From positions 1-64,000 of the forward strand of contig JAFSYK010000096.1 of NCBI GenBank assembly GCA_017449975.1: a DNA stretch of 64,000 bases. The letters are read 5' to 3'. This document shows, piece by piece, positions 51,138 through 59,698 of the stretch; the first letter of the stretch is position 1, and each line of letters opens with the position of its first letter. The position numbers were made by a program, and so were the translations under genes. This DNA is from Bacteroidales bacterium (GTDB lineage: Bacteria; Bacteroidota; Bacteroidia; Bacteroidales; P3). The notes under the pieces are model-generated. The model did no database searches, was not told where the DNA came from, and worked only from the letters and a program-made list of their open reading frames with translations.

Positions 51138-52415
51138 ATGAAAGATATGTTCGCCTCACTCACCCATATGGACAAATGGGCATACAGTTCGTTTATAGTG
51201 GCCGTTGTCGCACTGCTTATCCACTGGCGGTTAGGCTGCTACGCGATGTTGCTTATGACAGTTGTCCATATCATTCGCCTGTTCACCCTCAAACACCTGG
51301 GAAACCCACACATCAACCGACCTTCGCGTGTATGTCTGTGGCTTATGATAGCTTACTGGGTACTTTATATTGTATCAGCCCTGTTCTGTGCAAACAAAGA
51401 GGAAGCCTGGGAGACAGTGCTTGTCAAACTTCCCTTCGTAGTCTTTCCGCTAATAATATTAAGTGGAGACACCGGATATCTTGACGGTAAACACATCCGG
51501 GGACTCTTTTATGTGATGCTGGGAACACTAATTATTCGCTTTCTCATTTCTGTTGTGATAAGTGTCGCAGCCATAACAAAAGGAGTCCCCGTATCCCAGT
51601 CATTTTACTGGGAATTCGACCCACTAGGACTACATCACAACTATTTAGGACTATACATTACAATTGCATTGGCTTTTCTCTATACGGACATCCAACATTA
51701 TTGGAAACGACGCAATCGCACGTGGAAATATACTATATCCATTACTATGGCCGTCTTGCTCACATATATGTTGTTGAGCTACTCCCGTTCAACCATTGTA
51801 ACCACAGTTGTCTTGATTGCAGTGGCATTACTCCATATCACTGTATCACAAGGGAACTGGCTCAGTGGTGTGATAGTATTTTCTGCATGCGTTCTATTGT
51901 GCATTGGACTCCAGACAACCGCCCCAAGAGCCTTTGCTCGTTTCGGGGTCATTATAACGAATATAAAAAACGGCCAACCCGGAGACGACAGAATAGCACT
52001 GGCTCAATATGCATGGAAAACAATGGAAGACCACTGGTTATGGGGATACGGTTCGGGAGACTATATGCCAACTTTAATGACGACATACGAGAAATATGGT
52101 TATCAAGACGGTCTTAAATATCATTATGGAAGTCACAACCAATATCTGGAAACCCTGCTGGAAACGGGAATCATTGGACTGGCCATATTACTCGTTATGT
52201 TGCTAACCCCATTGGCAACTCACATCAGACACAACAAGCGTCATTTACTTACTCTCATGGTAACTTCCGCCATCATGAGTCAAATCTTCTTTGAATCGAT
52301 GTTTAACCGCTCCATGTCAGTTCAAATGGCTGCACTTTGCTACTGTCTGATTATTGTCGATGCAAACAGAATCCAGAGCAAGACGAAAAATGAAGAACTC
52401 GTCAAAGAAGAATAG
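51138..52415 (+). CDS. O-antigen polymerase/ligase family protein, third copy
   Basis: A 425-residue polytopic protein, paralogous to the product of 46441-47706. It shares WGYGSGDY, GSHNQYLET and IFFESM in the periplasmic loop and last helices, and a similar N-terminal layout (HMDKWAYSSFIVAVV against GVDRADYIALLCIAA). The start at 51138 follows the previous gene by 38 bases; longer in-frame extensions run through the wbpI-like gene and are not credible. It is visibly AT-richer than the neighbouring wbp genes. It could polymerise a second repeat unit or ligate it. Confidence 0.85.
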   Translation: MKDMFASLTHMDKWAYSSFIVAVVALLIHWRLGCYAMLLMTVVHIIRLFTLKHLGNPHINRPSRVCLWLMIAYWVLYIVSALFCANKEEAWETVLVKLPFVVFPLIILSGDTGYLDGKHIRGLFYVMLGTLIIRFLISVVISVAAITKGVPVSQSFYWEFDPLGLHHNYLGLYITIALAFLYTDIQHYWKRRNRTWKYTISITMAVLLTYMLLSYSRSTIVTTVVLIAVALLHITVSQGNWLSGVIVFSACVLLCIGLQTTAPRAFARFGVIITNIKNGQPGDDRIALAQYAWKTMEDHWLWGYGSGDYMPTLMTTYEKYGYQDGLKYHYGSHNQYLETLLETGIIGLAILLVMLLTPLATHIRHNKRHLLTLMVTSAIMSQIFFESMFNRSMSVQMAALCYCLIIVDANRIQSKTKNEELVKEE

Positions 52416-52446
52416 CTTACCCTATCAAGGAAACCATTCTCCAATC

Positions 52447-54411
52447 ATGACTCAAAAGCACATTACCGATACAACAAAAAACCGCACGGGACAATCCAGC
52501 GACCGCATAGCTTATCTCATGGCGACCTACGCTGTCGCTATTGTTTTCTTTTTATTCTTCAGAATCATCAATACACTGGTATTCTGTTCGTCCCGCGATG
52601 TGGAATTAGACGGCCTCTACTGGAAAGCACTACTTAAAGGCTGGCAGTTCGACACCCTGGTTTGCTGTTTCATAATGGCAATTCCATCGGCAATGATTCT
52701 GGCTGGCGAACTCTGTCGCATCCGTCGGCGTACCTATTACGCGGTAGCGCACCACATCATTGTAACCCTGTTTATCGTCTGTTTTTTCGCCTGTGCAGCA
52801 GACATTCCCTACTTCAACTACTTTTTCAATCATCTGAACTCCTTTGCCGTGGACTGGGGCGGTGACGCTGGAATCGTTGTCGGCATGATTGTCAAAGAGC
52901 CGACATACCTCATCTTCCTGCTACTCTTCCTGCTCGTCGCCGTAGGCTACTGGTTCCTGATGCGGTATTTTTACCGCCGCTATCTTAGAACCGAGCATAT
53001 TGCATTCATGCGCGTCGGCTACGCCACGGTGGCGACCGTCATCATAAGTCTGTTGGTCTTTGCCGGCATGCGAGGCAAACCCTTTGCCAAAAGTCCGCTC
53101 GACACCGTCGACGCCACCTTCTCCAGCAACGCCTTCCTCAACAAAATTGGGTTGAACCCCGTGTTCACGCTCATCAAGAGCATCGAAGACCGCAACGAGA
53201 ACGACCGCAAGAACCGCCAGGTATCCTTTATGAACGACGCCGAAGCAGAGCGGCTGGCCACCGAAGCGATAGCTCTGACACAGCCTGCTCCCGCCTCTGT
53301 CAACGCCGTCACACTGCCCGAAGGCACCAATGTCGTCGTTGTATTGATGGAATCGATGAGTGCACAGAAAGTGGGCTTCCTCAATCCCGAGAGCGACCTC
53401 ACTCCCTGTCTGGACCAGCTGATGCAGCAATCGTTGGTCTTTACCGAGGCTTATTCAGCCGGCACACATACCCACGACGGCATCTTCTCGTCGCTGTATG
53501 GCTATCCTGCCATCCTATCCCAGAACCAATTGATGCTCAATCCAGCCATGTGCGGCCTGCCCCAGGCTTTTCTGTCGCAAGGCTACGACACCTGGTTCTT
53601 CGTTCCCCACAACGCGGAGTACGACAACATGGACCAGTTCCTCTCCAGCAATGGCTTCCAGCATATTGTCGACCAGTTGGACTACGACTACTCGCAGGCG
53701 GCAGGCATCTGGGGCGTGCCCGACCATGTGATGTTTGACAAAGCCATCCAGATGCTGGGCAAACGAGACACCACACATCCTTTCTTAGTTACGCTGCTCA
53801 CCTGCAGCGACCATGGTCCCTACGTCTTCCCCGACGGCATCGACCTGCAGCCGCGCCACGATGAGATGAAACAGAAAATGGTAGAGTACGCCGACTGGTC
53901 CATCGGCCGATTCATGCGACAGGCCGCGCAACAGCCGTGGTTCAAGAACACGCTCTTTGTCTTTGTCGCCGACCACGGAGCCAGCTTGGATCACACCTAC
54001 GACATGTCGCTATCGCATCACCACGAGCCGCTGTTTTACTACTTCCCAGGACAGCTACAACCCGAGCGGATAGACCGTCCCGCCATGCAGATAGACCTCA
54101 CCCCCACCCTGCTGGCCATGATGCCCTTCCCATGGGACAACCGCACCATGGGTATCGACCTGGTACGCCAGCAGCGGCCGTATGCCTTCTTCAACAGCGA
54201 CAATATGGTCGGTGTCGTCGACGGCAAAGAATGGTTTTGGCTATATCGCACTGGAGAAAACAGGGAAAGCCTATACCGCTATAAAAAACAGGATACCCAC
54301 GATATGCTTGCCACCCAGAAAAACACGGCAGACAGTATGCGGAGCTATGCCCTAAGCCAGATCCAGCACACCCAAACCCAATTGCGCTCAGGCGAGACAG
54401 CCTGTAACTAA
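52447..54411 (+). CDS. LTA synthase/phosphoglycerol transferase family membrane sulfatase-fold enzyme
   Basis: About 654 residues: five N-terminal helices (to about residue 200), then a periplasmic alkaline-phosphatase-type domain. The metal and nucleophile region is VVLMESMSAQ followed by AGTHTHDGIFSSLYG, where the Thr is the likely nucleophile. FVADHGASLDH and SHHHEPLFYYF supply further metal ligands. Family members transfer glycerol-phosphate or phosphoethanolamine from phospholipid to a glycan or lipid. In this setting a phospho-substituent on the polysaccharide or lipid A is likely. An earlier ATG at 52390 would overlap the preceding gene. It is the last GC-rich gene before the AT-rich cassette. 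Confidence 0.83.
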   Translation: MTQKHITDTTKNRTGQSSDRIAYLMATYAVAIVFFLFFRIINTLVFCSSRDVELDGLYWKALLKGWQFDTLVCCFIMAIPSAMILAGELCRIRRRTYYAVAHHIIVTLFIVCFFACAADIPYFNYFFNHLNSFAVDWGGDAGIVVGMIVKEPTYLIFLLLFLLVAVGYWFLMRYFYRRYLRTEHIAFMRVGYATVATVIISLLVFAGMRGKPFAKSPLDTVDATFSSNAFLNKIGLNPVFTLIKSIEDRNENDRKNRQVSFMNDAEAERLATEAIALTQPAPASVNAVTLPEGTNVVVVLMESMSAQKVGFLNPESDLTPCLDQLMQQSLVFTEAYSAGTHTHDGIFSSLYGYPAILSQNQLMLNPAMCGLPQAFLSQGYDTWFFVPHNAEYDNMDQFLSSNGFQHIVDQLDYDYSQAAGIWGVPDHVMFDKAIQMLGKRDTTHPFLVTLLTCSDHGPYVFPDGIDLQPRHDEMKQKMVEYADWSIGRFMRQAAQQPWFKNTLFVFVADHGASLDHTYDMSLSHHHEPLFYYFPGQLQPERIDRPAMQIDLTPTLLAMMPFPWDNRTMGIDLVRQQRPYAFFNSDNMVGVVDGKEWFWLYRTGENRESLYRYKKQDTHDMLATQKNTADSMRSYALSQIQHTQTQLRSGETACN

Positions 54412-54475
54412 GCCGCTATTACAAATTGCCCCAGTACCAAAACAGGAATCGTGAAGTCAAATATAGAAGCACAAG

Positions 54476-55684
54476 ATGTTCAACTTAGACAAGTTTATCG
54501 CTGAATCGGTGACATTTAGATCAAGCAGCCTGCTTGAAAACGACATTCAATCCAATGCCGAGATATTAACCCAAGAAATAGAGGGTAAGAGTGTATGCGT
54601 GATAGGTGGGGCAGGCTCAATTGGCTCCAGCTTTATCAAGGCAGTACTGAGGTTCCGTCCAAGAAAACTAGTAGTGATTGACTTGAATGAGAACGGACTG
54701 GTAGAGTTGACACGCGACTTGCGTTCAACATACGGGATGTATGTACCAGAAGAATACCGCACATACACTTTAAGCTTCACCGACCCGATTTTTGAGAGGA
54801 TTTTCCGTGAGGAAAAGGGTTTCGACATAGTGGCTAACTTCTCGGCGCATAAACATGTGAGGAGCGAGAAAGACAAATATTCGGTGCAGGCTTTGATTGA
54901 AAACAACGACATCAAGGCGAAGAAACTCCTTGATTTGCTTGTTGTTTATCCGCCGAGGCATTTCTTCTGCGTGAGTACCGACAAGGCTGCTAACCCTGTG
55001 AACATTATGGGGGCGAGCAAACGCATCATGGAGGACATGATAATGGCTTACACCACCAAATTCAAGGTGACGACGGCGCGTTTTGCCAACGTGGCGTTTT
55101 CCAACGGCTCGTTGCCTGACGGATGGCTCAACAGGGTTGCGAAGAAACAGCCGCTTGCGGCTCCAAACGACGTGAAGCGCTATTTTGTATCGCCTGAAGA
55201 GAGCGGTCAGATATGCATGTTAGCTTGCATTCTCGGTAAAAACGGCGAGATATTCTTTCCGAAACTCGGTGAGGAGCAGATGATGACGTTTTCAGGAATC
55301 TGCGATAGGTTTATCGAAGATTTGGGAGCAGAGAAACAAGAATTTTCCAACGATGAGGATGCCAAGAAATTCGCTGACGAGATGCCATTCGGAAGCAAGA
55401 AATATCCTGTGGTCTATTTCAAGAGCGACACCACTGGTGAGAAGGCGTATGAGGAGTTCTATGTGCCGGGTGAGAAACTCGACATGAACCGTTTCAAAAG
55501 CCTCGGCGTCATTGAGGAAGTGGAGAAACGACCGATGAATGAAATTGACAACTTCTTCGAGGAAATGGAGCACATTTTCGCGCAAGCGGATTTCACAAAA
55601 GAAGAGGTCGTGAGGGCTATAAAGAAGTTCATACCTAACTTCGAGCATGAGGAAAAAGGGAAAAATTTGGATCAGAAAATGTAA
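54476..55684 (+). CDS. UDP-GlcNAc 4,6-dehydratase (soluble CapD family)
   Basis: A 402-residue short-chain dehydrogenase without membrane helices. CVIGGAGSIGSSFIKAVLRF (39-58) binds the cofactor, ANFSAHKHVRSEKD is the family's variant of the HAAAxKHV motif, and FCVSTDKAANPVNIMGASKR holds the catalytic residues. It makes a 4-keto-6-deoxy sugar for the aminotransferase that starts 2 bases downstream. It opens the AT-rich cassette; codon choice (many AAA, TTT, GTT) differs from the genes before 54411. Confidence 0.9.
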   Translation: MFNLDKFIAESVTFRSSSLLENDIQSNAEILTQEIEGKSVCVIGGAGSIGSSFIKAVLRFRPRKLVVIDLNENGLVELTRDLRSTYGMYVPEEYRTYTLSFTDPIFERIFREEKGFDIVANFSAHKHVRSEKDKYSVQALIENNDIKAKKLLDLLVVYPPRHFFCVSTDKAANPVNIMGASKRIMEDMIMAYTTKFKVTTARFANVAFSNGSLPDGWLNRVAKKQPLAAPNDVKRYFVSPEESGQICMLACILGKNGEIFFPKLGEEQMMTFSGICDRFIEDLGAEKQEFSNDEDAKKFADEMPFGSKKYPVVYFKSDTTGEKAYEEFYVPGEKLDMNRFKSLGVIEEVEKRPMNEIDNFFEEMEHIFAQADFTKEEVVRAIKKFIPNFEHEEKGKNLDQKM

Positions 55685-55686
55685 CT

Positions 55687-56829
55687 ATGTACGAGAAAAC
55701 TATAGCTTTTATTAAGGAACTCTACGGAAATCAGGACTTCACGCCGCTTTCTGTGCCCAAATTCGTCGGAAACGAAAAGAAGTATCTCGAAGAATGTATC
55801 GACACCACTTTTGTGAGTAGTGTGGGCAAGTTTGTGGACCGTTTTGAGGATGATATTGCAAGATATACGGGTGCAAAAAAGGCTGTTGTTTGTGTCAACG
55901 GCACTGCGGCTTTGCACATGGCCCTGATGTTGGCTGGAGTTGAGCGTGACGACGAGGTGCTGACTCAGGCTTTAACGTTTATTGCGACTTGTAATGCTAT
56001 TAGTTATATCGGAGCGCATCAGGTGTTTTTGGATGTTGACAAAAGCACGATGGGATTGTCACCGGATGCAGTCAAGGCTTGGCTGGTGAAAAATGCGGAG
56101 ATTCGTGACGGACAATGTTTCAATAAAAACACTGGCAGAAGAGTGAAAGCTTGTGTGCCAATGCACACTTTCGGACATCCGGTGCGCATTGAAGAGCTAG
56201 CAAATATTTGTAACGAGTATCGTATTGAGTTGGTAGAAGATGCCGCAGAGAGTATTGGCAGCAAGTACAAAGGGAAACATACAGGTTTGTTTGGAAAAGT
56301 CGGGGCATTGAGTTTCAACGGAAACAAGACTATTACAACGGGTGGTGGCGGAATGTTGCTGTTCATGGATGAGGAACTTGGCGCCTTTGCAAAACACCTG
56401 ACAACACAGGCGAAGGTGCCGCACAGATGGGAGTTCAGACATGACTATGTGGGCTATAACTATCGTATGCCTAATATCAACGCGGCAGTGGGCTGTGCGC
56501 AGTTGGAGCATTTGGATGAGTTTATTGCCGACAAACGTGCCACAGCAGCTGAATACGTCAGTTTCTTCAAGGGAATTGATGGTATAGAGTTTTTCGTTGA
56601 GCCTGAAAACTGTTTTTCAAATTATTGGCTTAATGCGGTTGTTTTGAGAGATAAAAAAGCACAACAAACTTTCCTTCAGGAAACCAACGACAACGGAGTG
56701 ATGACACGCCCTATATGGGAGTTGATGAACCGTTTGCCTATGTTTGAGAAATGTGAGACTGATGGATTGGTGAACACCCAGTGGTTTGCTGATAGAGTTG
56801 TTAATATTCCAAGCAGTGTAAGATTATGA
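55687..56829 (+). CDS. LegC-type PLP-dependent sugar aminotransferase
   Basis: A 380-residue DegT/DnrJ-family enzyme that aminates the C4 keto group of the preceding product. The PLP Lys214 is in SFNGNKTITTGGGGM, EDAAESIGSKYKGKHTG carries the cofactor-binding Asp, and VNGTAALHMALMLAG is the phosphate helix. SVPKFVGNEKKYLEECIDTTFVSS-type N-termini are characteristic of the LegC group. The stop overlaps the next ATG by 4 bases. With the dehydratase it would give a UDP- or GDP-linked 4-amino-4,6-dideoxy-GlcNAc. Confidence 0.88.
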   Translation: MYEKTIAFIKELYGNQDFTPLSVPKFVGNEKKYLEECIDTTFVSSVGKFVDRFEDDIARYTGAKKAVVCVNGTAALHMALMLAGVERDDEVLTQALTFIATCNAISYIGAHQVFLDVDKSTMGLSPDAVKAWLVKNAEIRDGQCFNKNTGRRVKACVPMHTFGHPVRIEELANICNEYRIELVEDAAESIGSKYKGKHTGLFGKVGALSFNGNKTITTGGGGMLLFMDEELGAFAKHLTTQAKVPHRWEFRHDYVGYNYRMPNINAAVGCAQLEHLDEFIADKRATAAEYVSFFKGIDGIEFFVEPENCFSNYWLNAVVLRDKKAQQTFLQETNDNGVMTRPIWELMNRLPMFEKCETDGLVNTQWFADRVVNIPSSVRL

Positions 56830-57473
56830 AAGATTGCAAAAAATTGATATTAGTTGGTGGCGGCGGTCACTGCAAATCGGTGATTGACATTGCCGAAGAG
56901 CTCGGTTACGATATTTTGGGCATTCTCGACACGGAAGACAAAGTCGGCACATCGGTGTTGAACTATAAGGTAATCGGCACAGATGACGATATTCCAAAAT
57001 ATGTCGATAAGGCTTTGTTTGTCGTGACTGTAGGCCAGATTAAAGAAAATGTGATCCGCAGGAAAGTGGCTGGACTTATTGACAAAGCAGGAGGAAAATA
57101 TGCCACGTTGATAGCTACTGACGCTCATGTGTCGAAATATGCACAGATAGGTGAGGGCACAGTTGTGATGCACAAAGCAATTGTAAATGCTGACAGTAAA
57201 ATCGGTAGAAACTGCATTATCAACACAATGGCGAATATAGAACACGACGTGGTGATGGGTGAGTTTTGCCATATCTCGACAGGCTGCATGATTAATGGGG
57301 ACACGATTATTGGAAATAATGTTTTTGTCGGCAGCAATTCGGAGATTCACAATTGTAAAACAATAGTTGATGATGTTGTAATAGCTGCTGGTTCAAGTGT
57401 TTACAAGGATATTGTTGAGGCTGGCGTATATATCGGGACACCGGTTGAATTTCTTAAAAGAAACAAGATATGA
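56826..57473 (+). CDS. NeuD/PglD-type sugar O- or N-acetyltransferase
   Basis: A 215-residue protein with an N-terminal Rossmann-like domain (LILVGGGGHCKSVIDIAEELG, 7-27) and a C-terminal left-handed beta-helix of hexapeptide repeats (IGEGTVVMHKAIVNADSKIG onward). INTMANIEHDVVMGEFCHIS carries the catalytic His typical of PglD and NeuD. By position it would N-acetylate the amino group made by the LegC-type enzyme. It overlaps both neighbours by ATGA, so the genes are translationally coupled. Confidence 0.88.
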   Translation: MKDCKKLILVGGGGHCKSVIDIAEELGYDILGILDTEDKVGTSVLNYKVIGTDDDIPKYVDKALFVVTVGQIKENVIRRKVAGLIDKAGGKYATLIATDAHVSKYAQIGEGTVVMHKAIVNADSKIGRNCIINTMANIEHDVVMGEFCHISTGCMINGDTIIGNNVFVGSNSEIHNCKTIVDDVVIAAGSSVYKDIVEAGVYIGTPVEFLKRNKI

Positions 57474-58531
57474 AAGAAGTTTTGGCAAAAATTTCCAACA
57501 GAATCATAAGCATTGAGGAAACTTTAATCAATGCTATGAAAAAGATGGATAAAGAAGGCGTAAAAATGCTTTTGGTATTTGAGAATGAAAGATTTCTCGG
57601 AATACTTACTGTGGGCGACATACAACGTGCAATAATCAAAAACATTGACATGAACGCCACGATATTCAGCATTTTTGATAAAAACAAAGTTTATGCTAAA
57701 ACGTCTGATAGTGTTGAGGTTATAAGAAAAAAGATGTACGATATGCGTGCCGAGCTTATGCCTCTTGTTGATGAAAACGGAGAGCTTCTGGATGTATATC
57801 TTTGGAATGAGATGTTCGACAGCAATAAAGAGAAAAGAGTTGATAAGATAGATGTTCCAGTGGTTATTATGGCTGGCGGACTTGGTACGAGACTGAAGCC
57901 AATTACCAACATCATTCCCAAGCCGCTTATCCCTATTAACGATAAGACTATTTTGGAGACAATAATCGACCAATTTGAGCATATCGGATGTGCAAGATAT
58001 TATATATCAGTGAATTACAAGAGCGAAATAATTGAATATTATTTTGCAAATCTTGATAAAAAATACAACATAACGTTCTTGAAAGAGGACAAACCTCTTG
58101 GCACGATAGGCAGCGTATCTCTTCTGAAAGGCAAGATTGACAAGCCGTTTTTCGTGTCGAACTGCGACATCATCGTTGACCAGGACTATCGTGATGTGTA
58201 TGATTATCATAGAAATAACAAAAACGACATCACCATCGTGACCGCGATAAAGTCGTTCCACATTCCATATGGCGTGATTGAGACTGGTGAAAACGGACTC
58301 ATGAAAGGCATTTCGGAAAAGCCAGACCTCAGCTATATGATAAATACTGGAGTGTATATACTTGAACCTCAATTGATTGACGAAATACCTGAGAACACTT
58401 TCTATCACATCACCGATTTGATTGAGAAAGTGAGGAAAAACGGCGGTCGCGTGGGATGTTTCCCTGTGAGCGAGAAATCGTGGACCGACATCGGCGACTG
58501 GAACGAGTATCTTAAAACCATCAAATTATGA
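57470..58531 (+). CDS. CBS-domain nucleotidyltransferase (PtmE-like)
   Basis: A 353-residue fusion: two CBS domains (about 8-58 and 65-115) and a sugar-phosphate nucleotidyltransferase with MAGGLGTRLKPITNIIPKP (about 134-152) and the later metal motif SNCDIIVDQDY. The same architecture is found in PtmE, the glucosamine-1-phosphate guanylyltransferase of the Campylobacter legionaminic acid pathway, and in mannose-1-phosphate guanylyltransferase relatives. CBS domains suggest control by an adenine nucleotide. The product nucleotide (GDP, UDP or CDP) cannot be decided. ATGA overlaps bind it to both neighbours. Confidence 0.85.
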   Translation: MKEVLAKISNRIISIEETLINAMKKMDKEGVKMLLVFENERFLGILTVGDIQRAIIKNIDMNATIFSIFDKNKVYAKTSDSVEVIRKKMYDMRAELMPLVDENGELLDVYLWNEMFDSNKEKRVDKIDVPVVIMAGGLGTRLKPITNIIPKPLIPINDKTILETIIDQFEHIGCARYYISVNYKSEIIEYYFANLDKKYNITFLKEDKPLGTIGSVSLLKGKIDKPFFVSNCDIIVDQDYRDVYDYHRNNKNDITIVTAIKSFHIPYGVIETGENGLMKGISEKPDLSYMINTGVYILEPQLIDEIPENTFYHITDLIEKVRKNGGRVGCFPVSEKSWTDIGDWNEYLKTIKL

Positions 58532-59697
58532 GAATTCTTTTAGTTGGTGACGCGAATTCGATTTTCTTTGTCCATTATGCCAATGCCTTGAAAAAGGCGA
58601 TGGATGTGGAGGTTCATGTGTATTCGCCAGTGCCCAACAAGGGTGACTACACGGCATTTCCGTATGATTATGTTTATTTTGACGATTATGAATTGAAGAA
58701 AATAAGCAAAATCAGGTTTGTGTCGTGGTTGTTTAACCCATATGTTATGAGAAGACGTTTTTCGAAGTTTTTGAAGAAAAACGCAAAAAAATACGACATC
58801 ATTCATTTCAAATGGATATTACCGTCTTGGGTGATTTGTCCGAAAGCGTATCGAAAATACGCCGACAAGATTTGTGTCACGTTGTGGGGCGGCGAGTTGG
58901 AATATCTTCAATTGCTCAGGTCGCACAAGTATTATCTTTCAAAACTTGGCAGTCTTATAAAATCAGCCGACGCAGTGGTCGGAGTGATGGAAAACCATAG
59001 GTTTTTCGACATCTTTCCTTTCGCTAAACCGATTTCCCATCATGCCATATATGGCAGTACGATTATCGAAAAGCTTTCGCAGATGACCCAAACCAAGGAT
59101 GATAGCAAGAAGATTTTGGGAATTGAGCCCGAAAAAATCACGGTGATGCTCGGCTACAGCGGGAAAACGCTTCACAATCATGATAAAATCCTGAATGACA
59201 TAGTAAAACACGACGATTTTAAGGGTGTAGTTAACAAACTGCATTTTATTTTCCCGATGTCACGAAGCTATGATGCGGCTTATTGCGACGGCTTGGAGGC
59301 TGTTTTGAAACAAAACGGATGCAGTTATTCGATGATAAAGACATATATGTCGGACGATGATGTGGCAACTCTGAGAAATGCCACTGACGTGATGTTCCAA
59401 CTATCTAATTTTGATAACCTTTCTGGCTCTATTTTAGAGTCTCTTTGCGCGAATACTCTGCTGATTTCAGGCGACTGGTTCCCTTCGTATCATGTGCTGA
59501 AAGAGGCGGGTTTCAAATATCTGGAGGTTTCTGGTCGTGAAGAGGCTGTCGACGATTTTTATAAAGTCATAGGCAATTATGGGTATTATCGCGACTTTGT
59601 GAAAAACAACAAAAACGTCGCGGCATTGAAACATTCGTGGTCTGAAATCATAAAAGATTGGGCGAGGGTTTATAGAGAATTAAGTCCGGAGAAATAA
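58528..59697 (+). CDS. Glycosyltransferase (GT-B; distant WecF-like features)
   Basis: A 389-residue cytoplasmic protein. The N-terminal MRILLVGDANSIFFVHYANAL is a typical GT-B start. The C-terminal half has MLGYSGKTLHNHDKILNDI, FPMSRSYDAAY and DVMFQLSNFDNLSGSILESL, reminiscent of the Fuc4NAc transferase WecF (GT56), although I cannot confirm that by alignment. It overlaps the nucleotidyltransferase gene by ATGA and is followed 1 base later by the flippase. It probably adds the amino sugar made by the four preceding genes. Confidence 0.75.
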   Translation: MRILLVGDANSIFFVHYANALKKAMDVEVHVYSPVPNKGDYTAFPYDYVYFDDYELKKISKIRFVSWLFNPYVMRRRFSKFLKKNAKKYDIIHFKWILPSWVICPKAYRKYADKICVTLWGGELEYLQLLRSHKYYLSKLGSLIKSADAVVGVMENHRFFDIFPFAKPISHHAIYGSTIIEKLSQMTQTKDDSKKILGIEPEKITVMLGYSGKTLHNHDKILNDIVKHDDFKGVVNKLHFIFPMSRSYDAAYCDGLEAVLKQNGCSYSMIKTYMSDDDVATLRNATDVMFQLSNFDNLSGSILESLCANTLLISGDWFPSYHVLKEAGFKYLEVSGREEAVDDFYKVIGNYGYYRDFVKNNKNVAALKHSWSEIIKDWARVYRELSPEK

Positions 59698-59698
59698 T

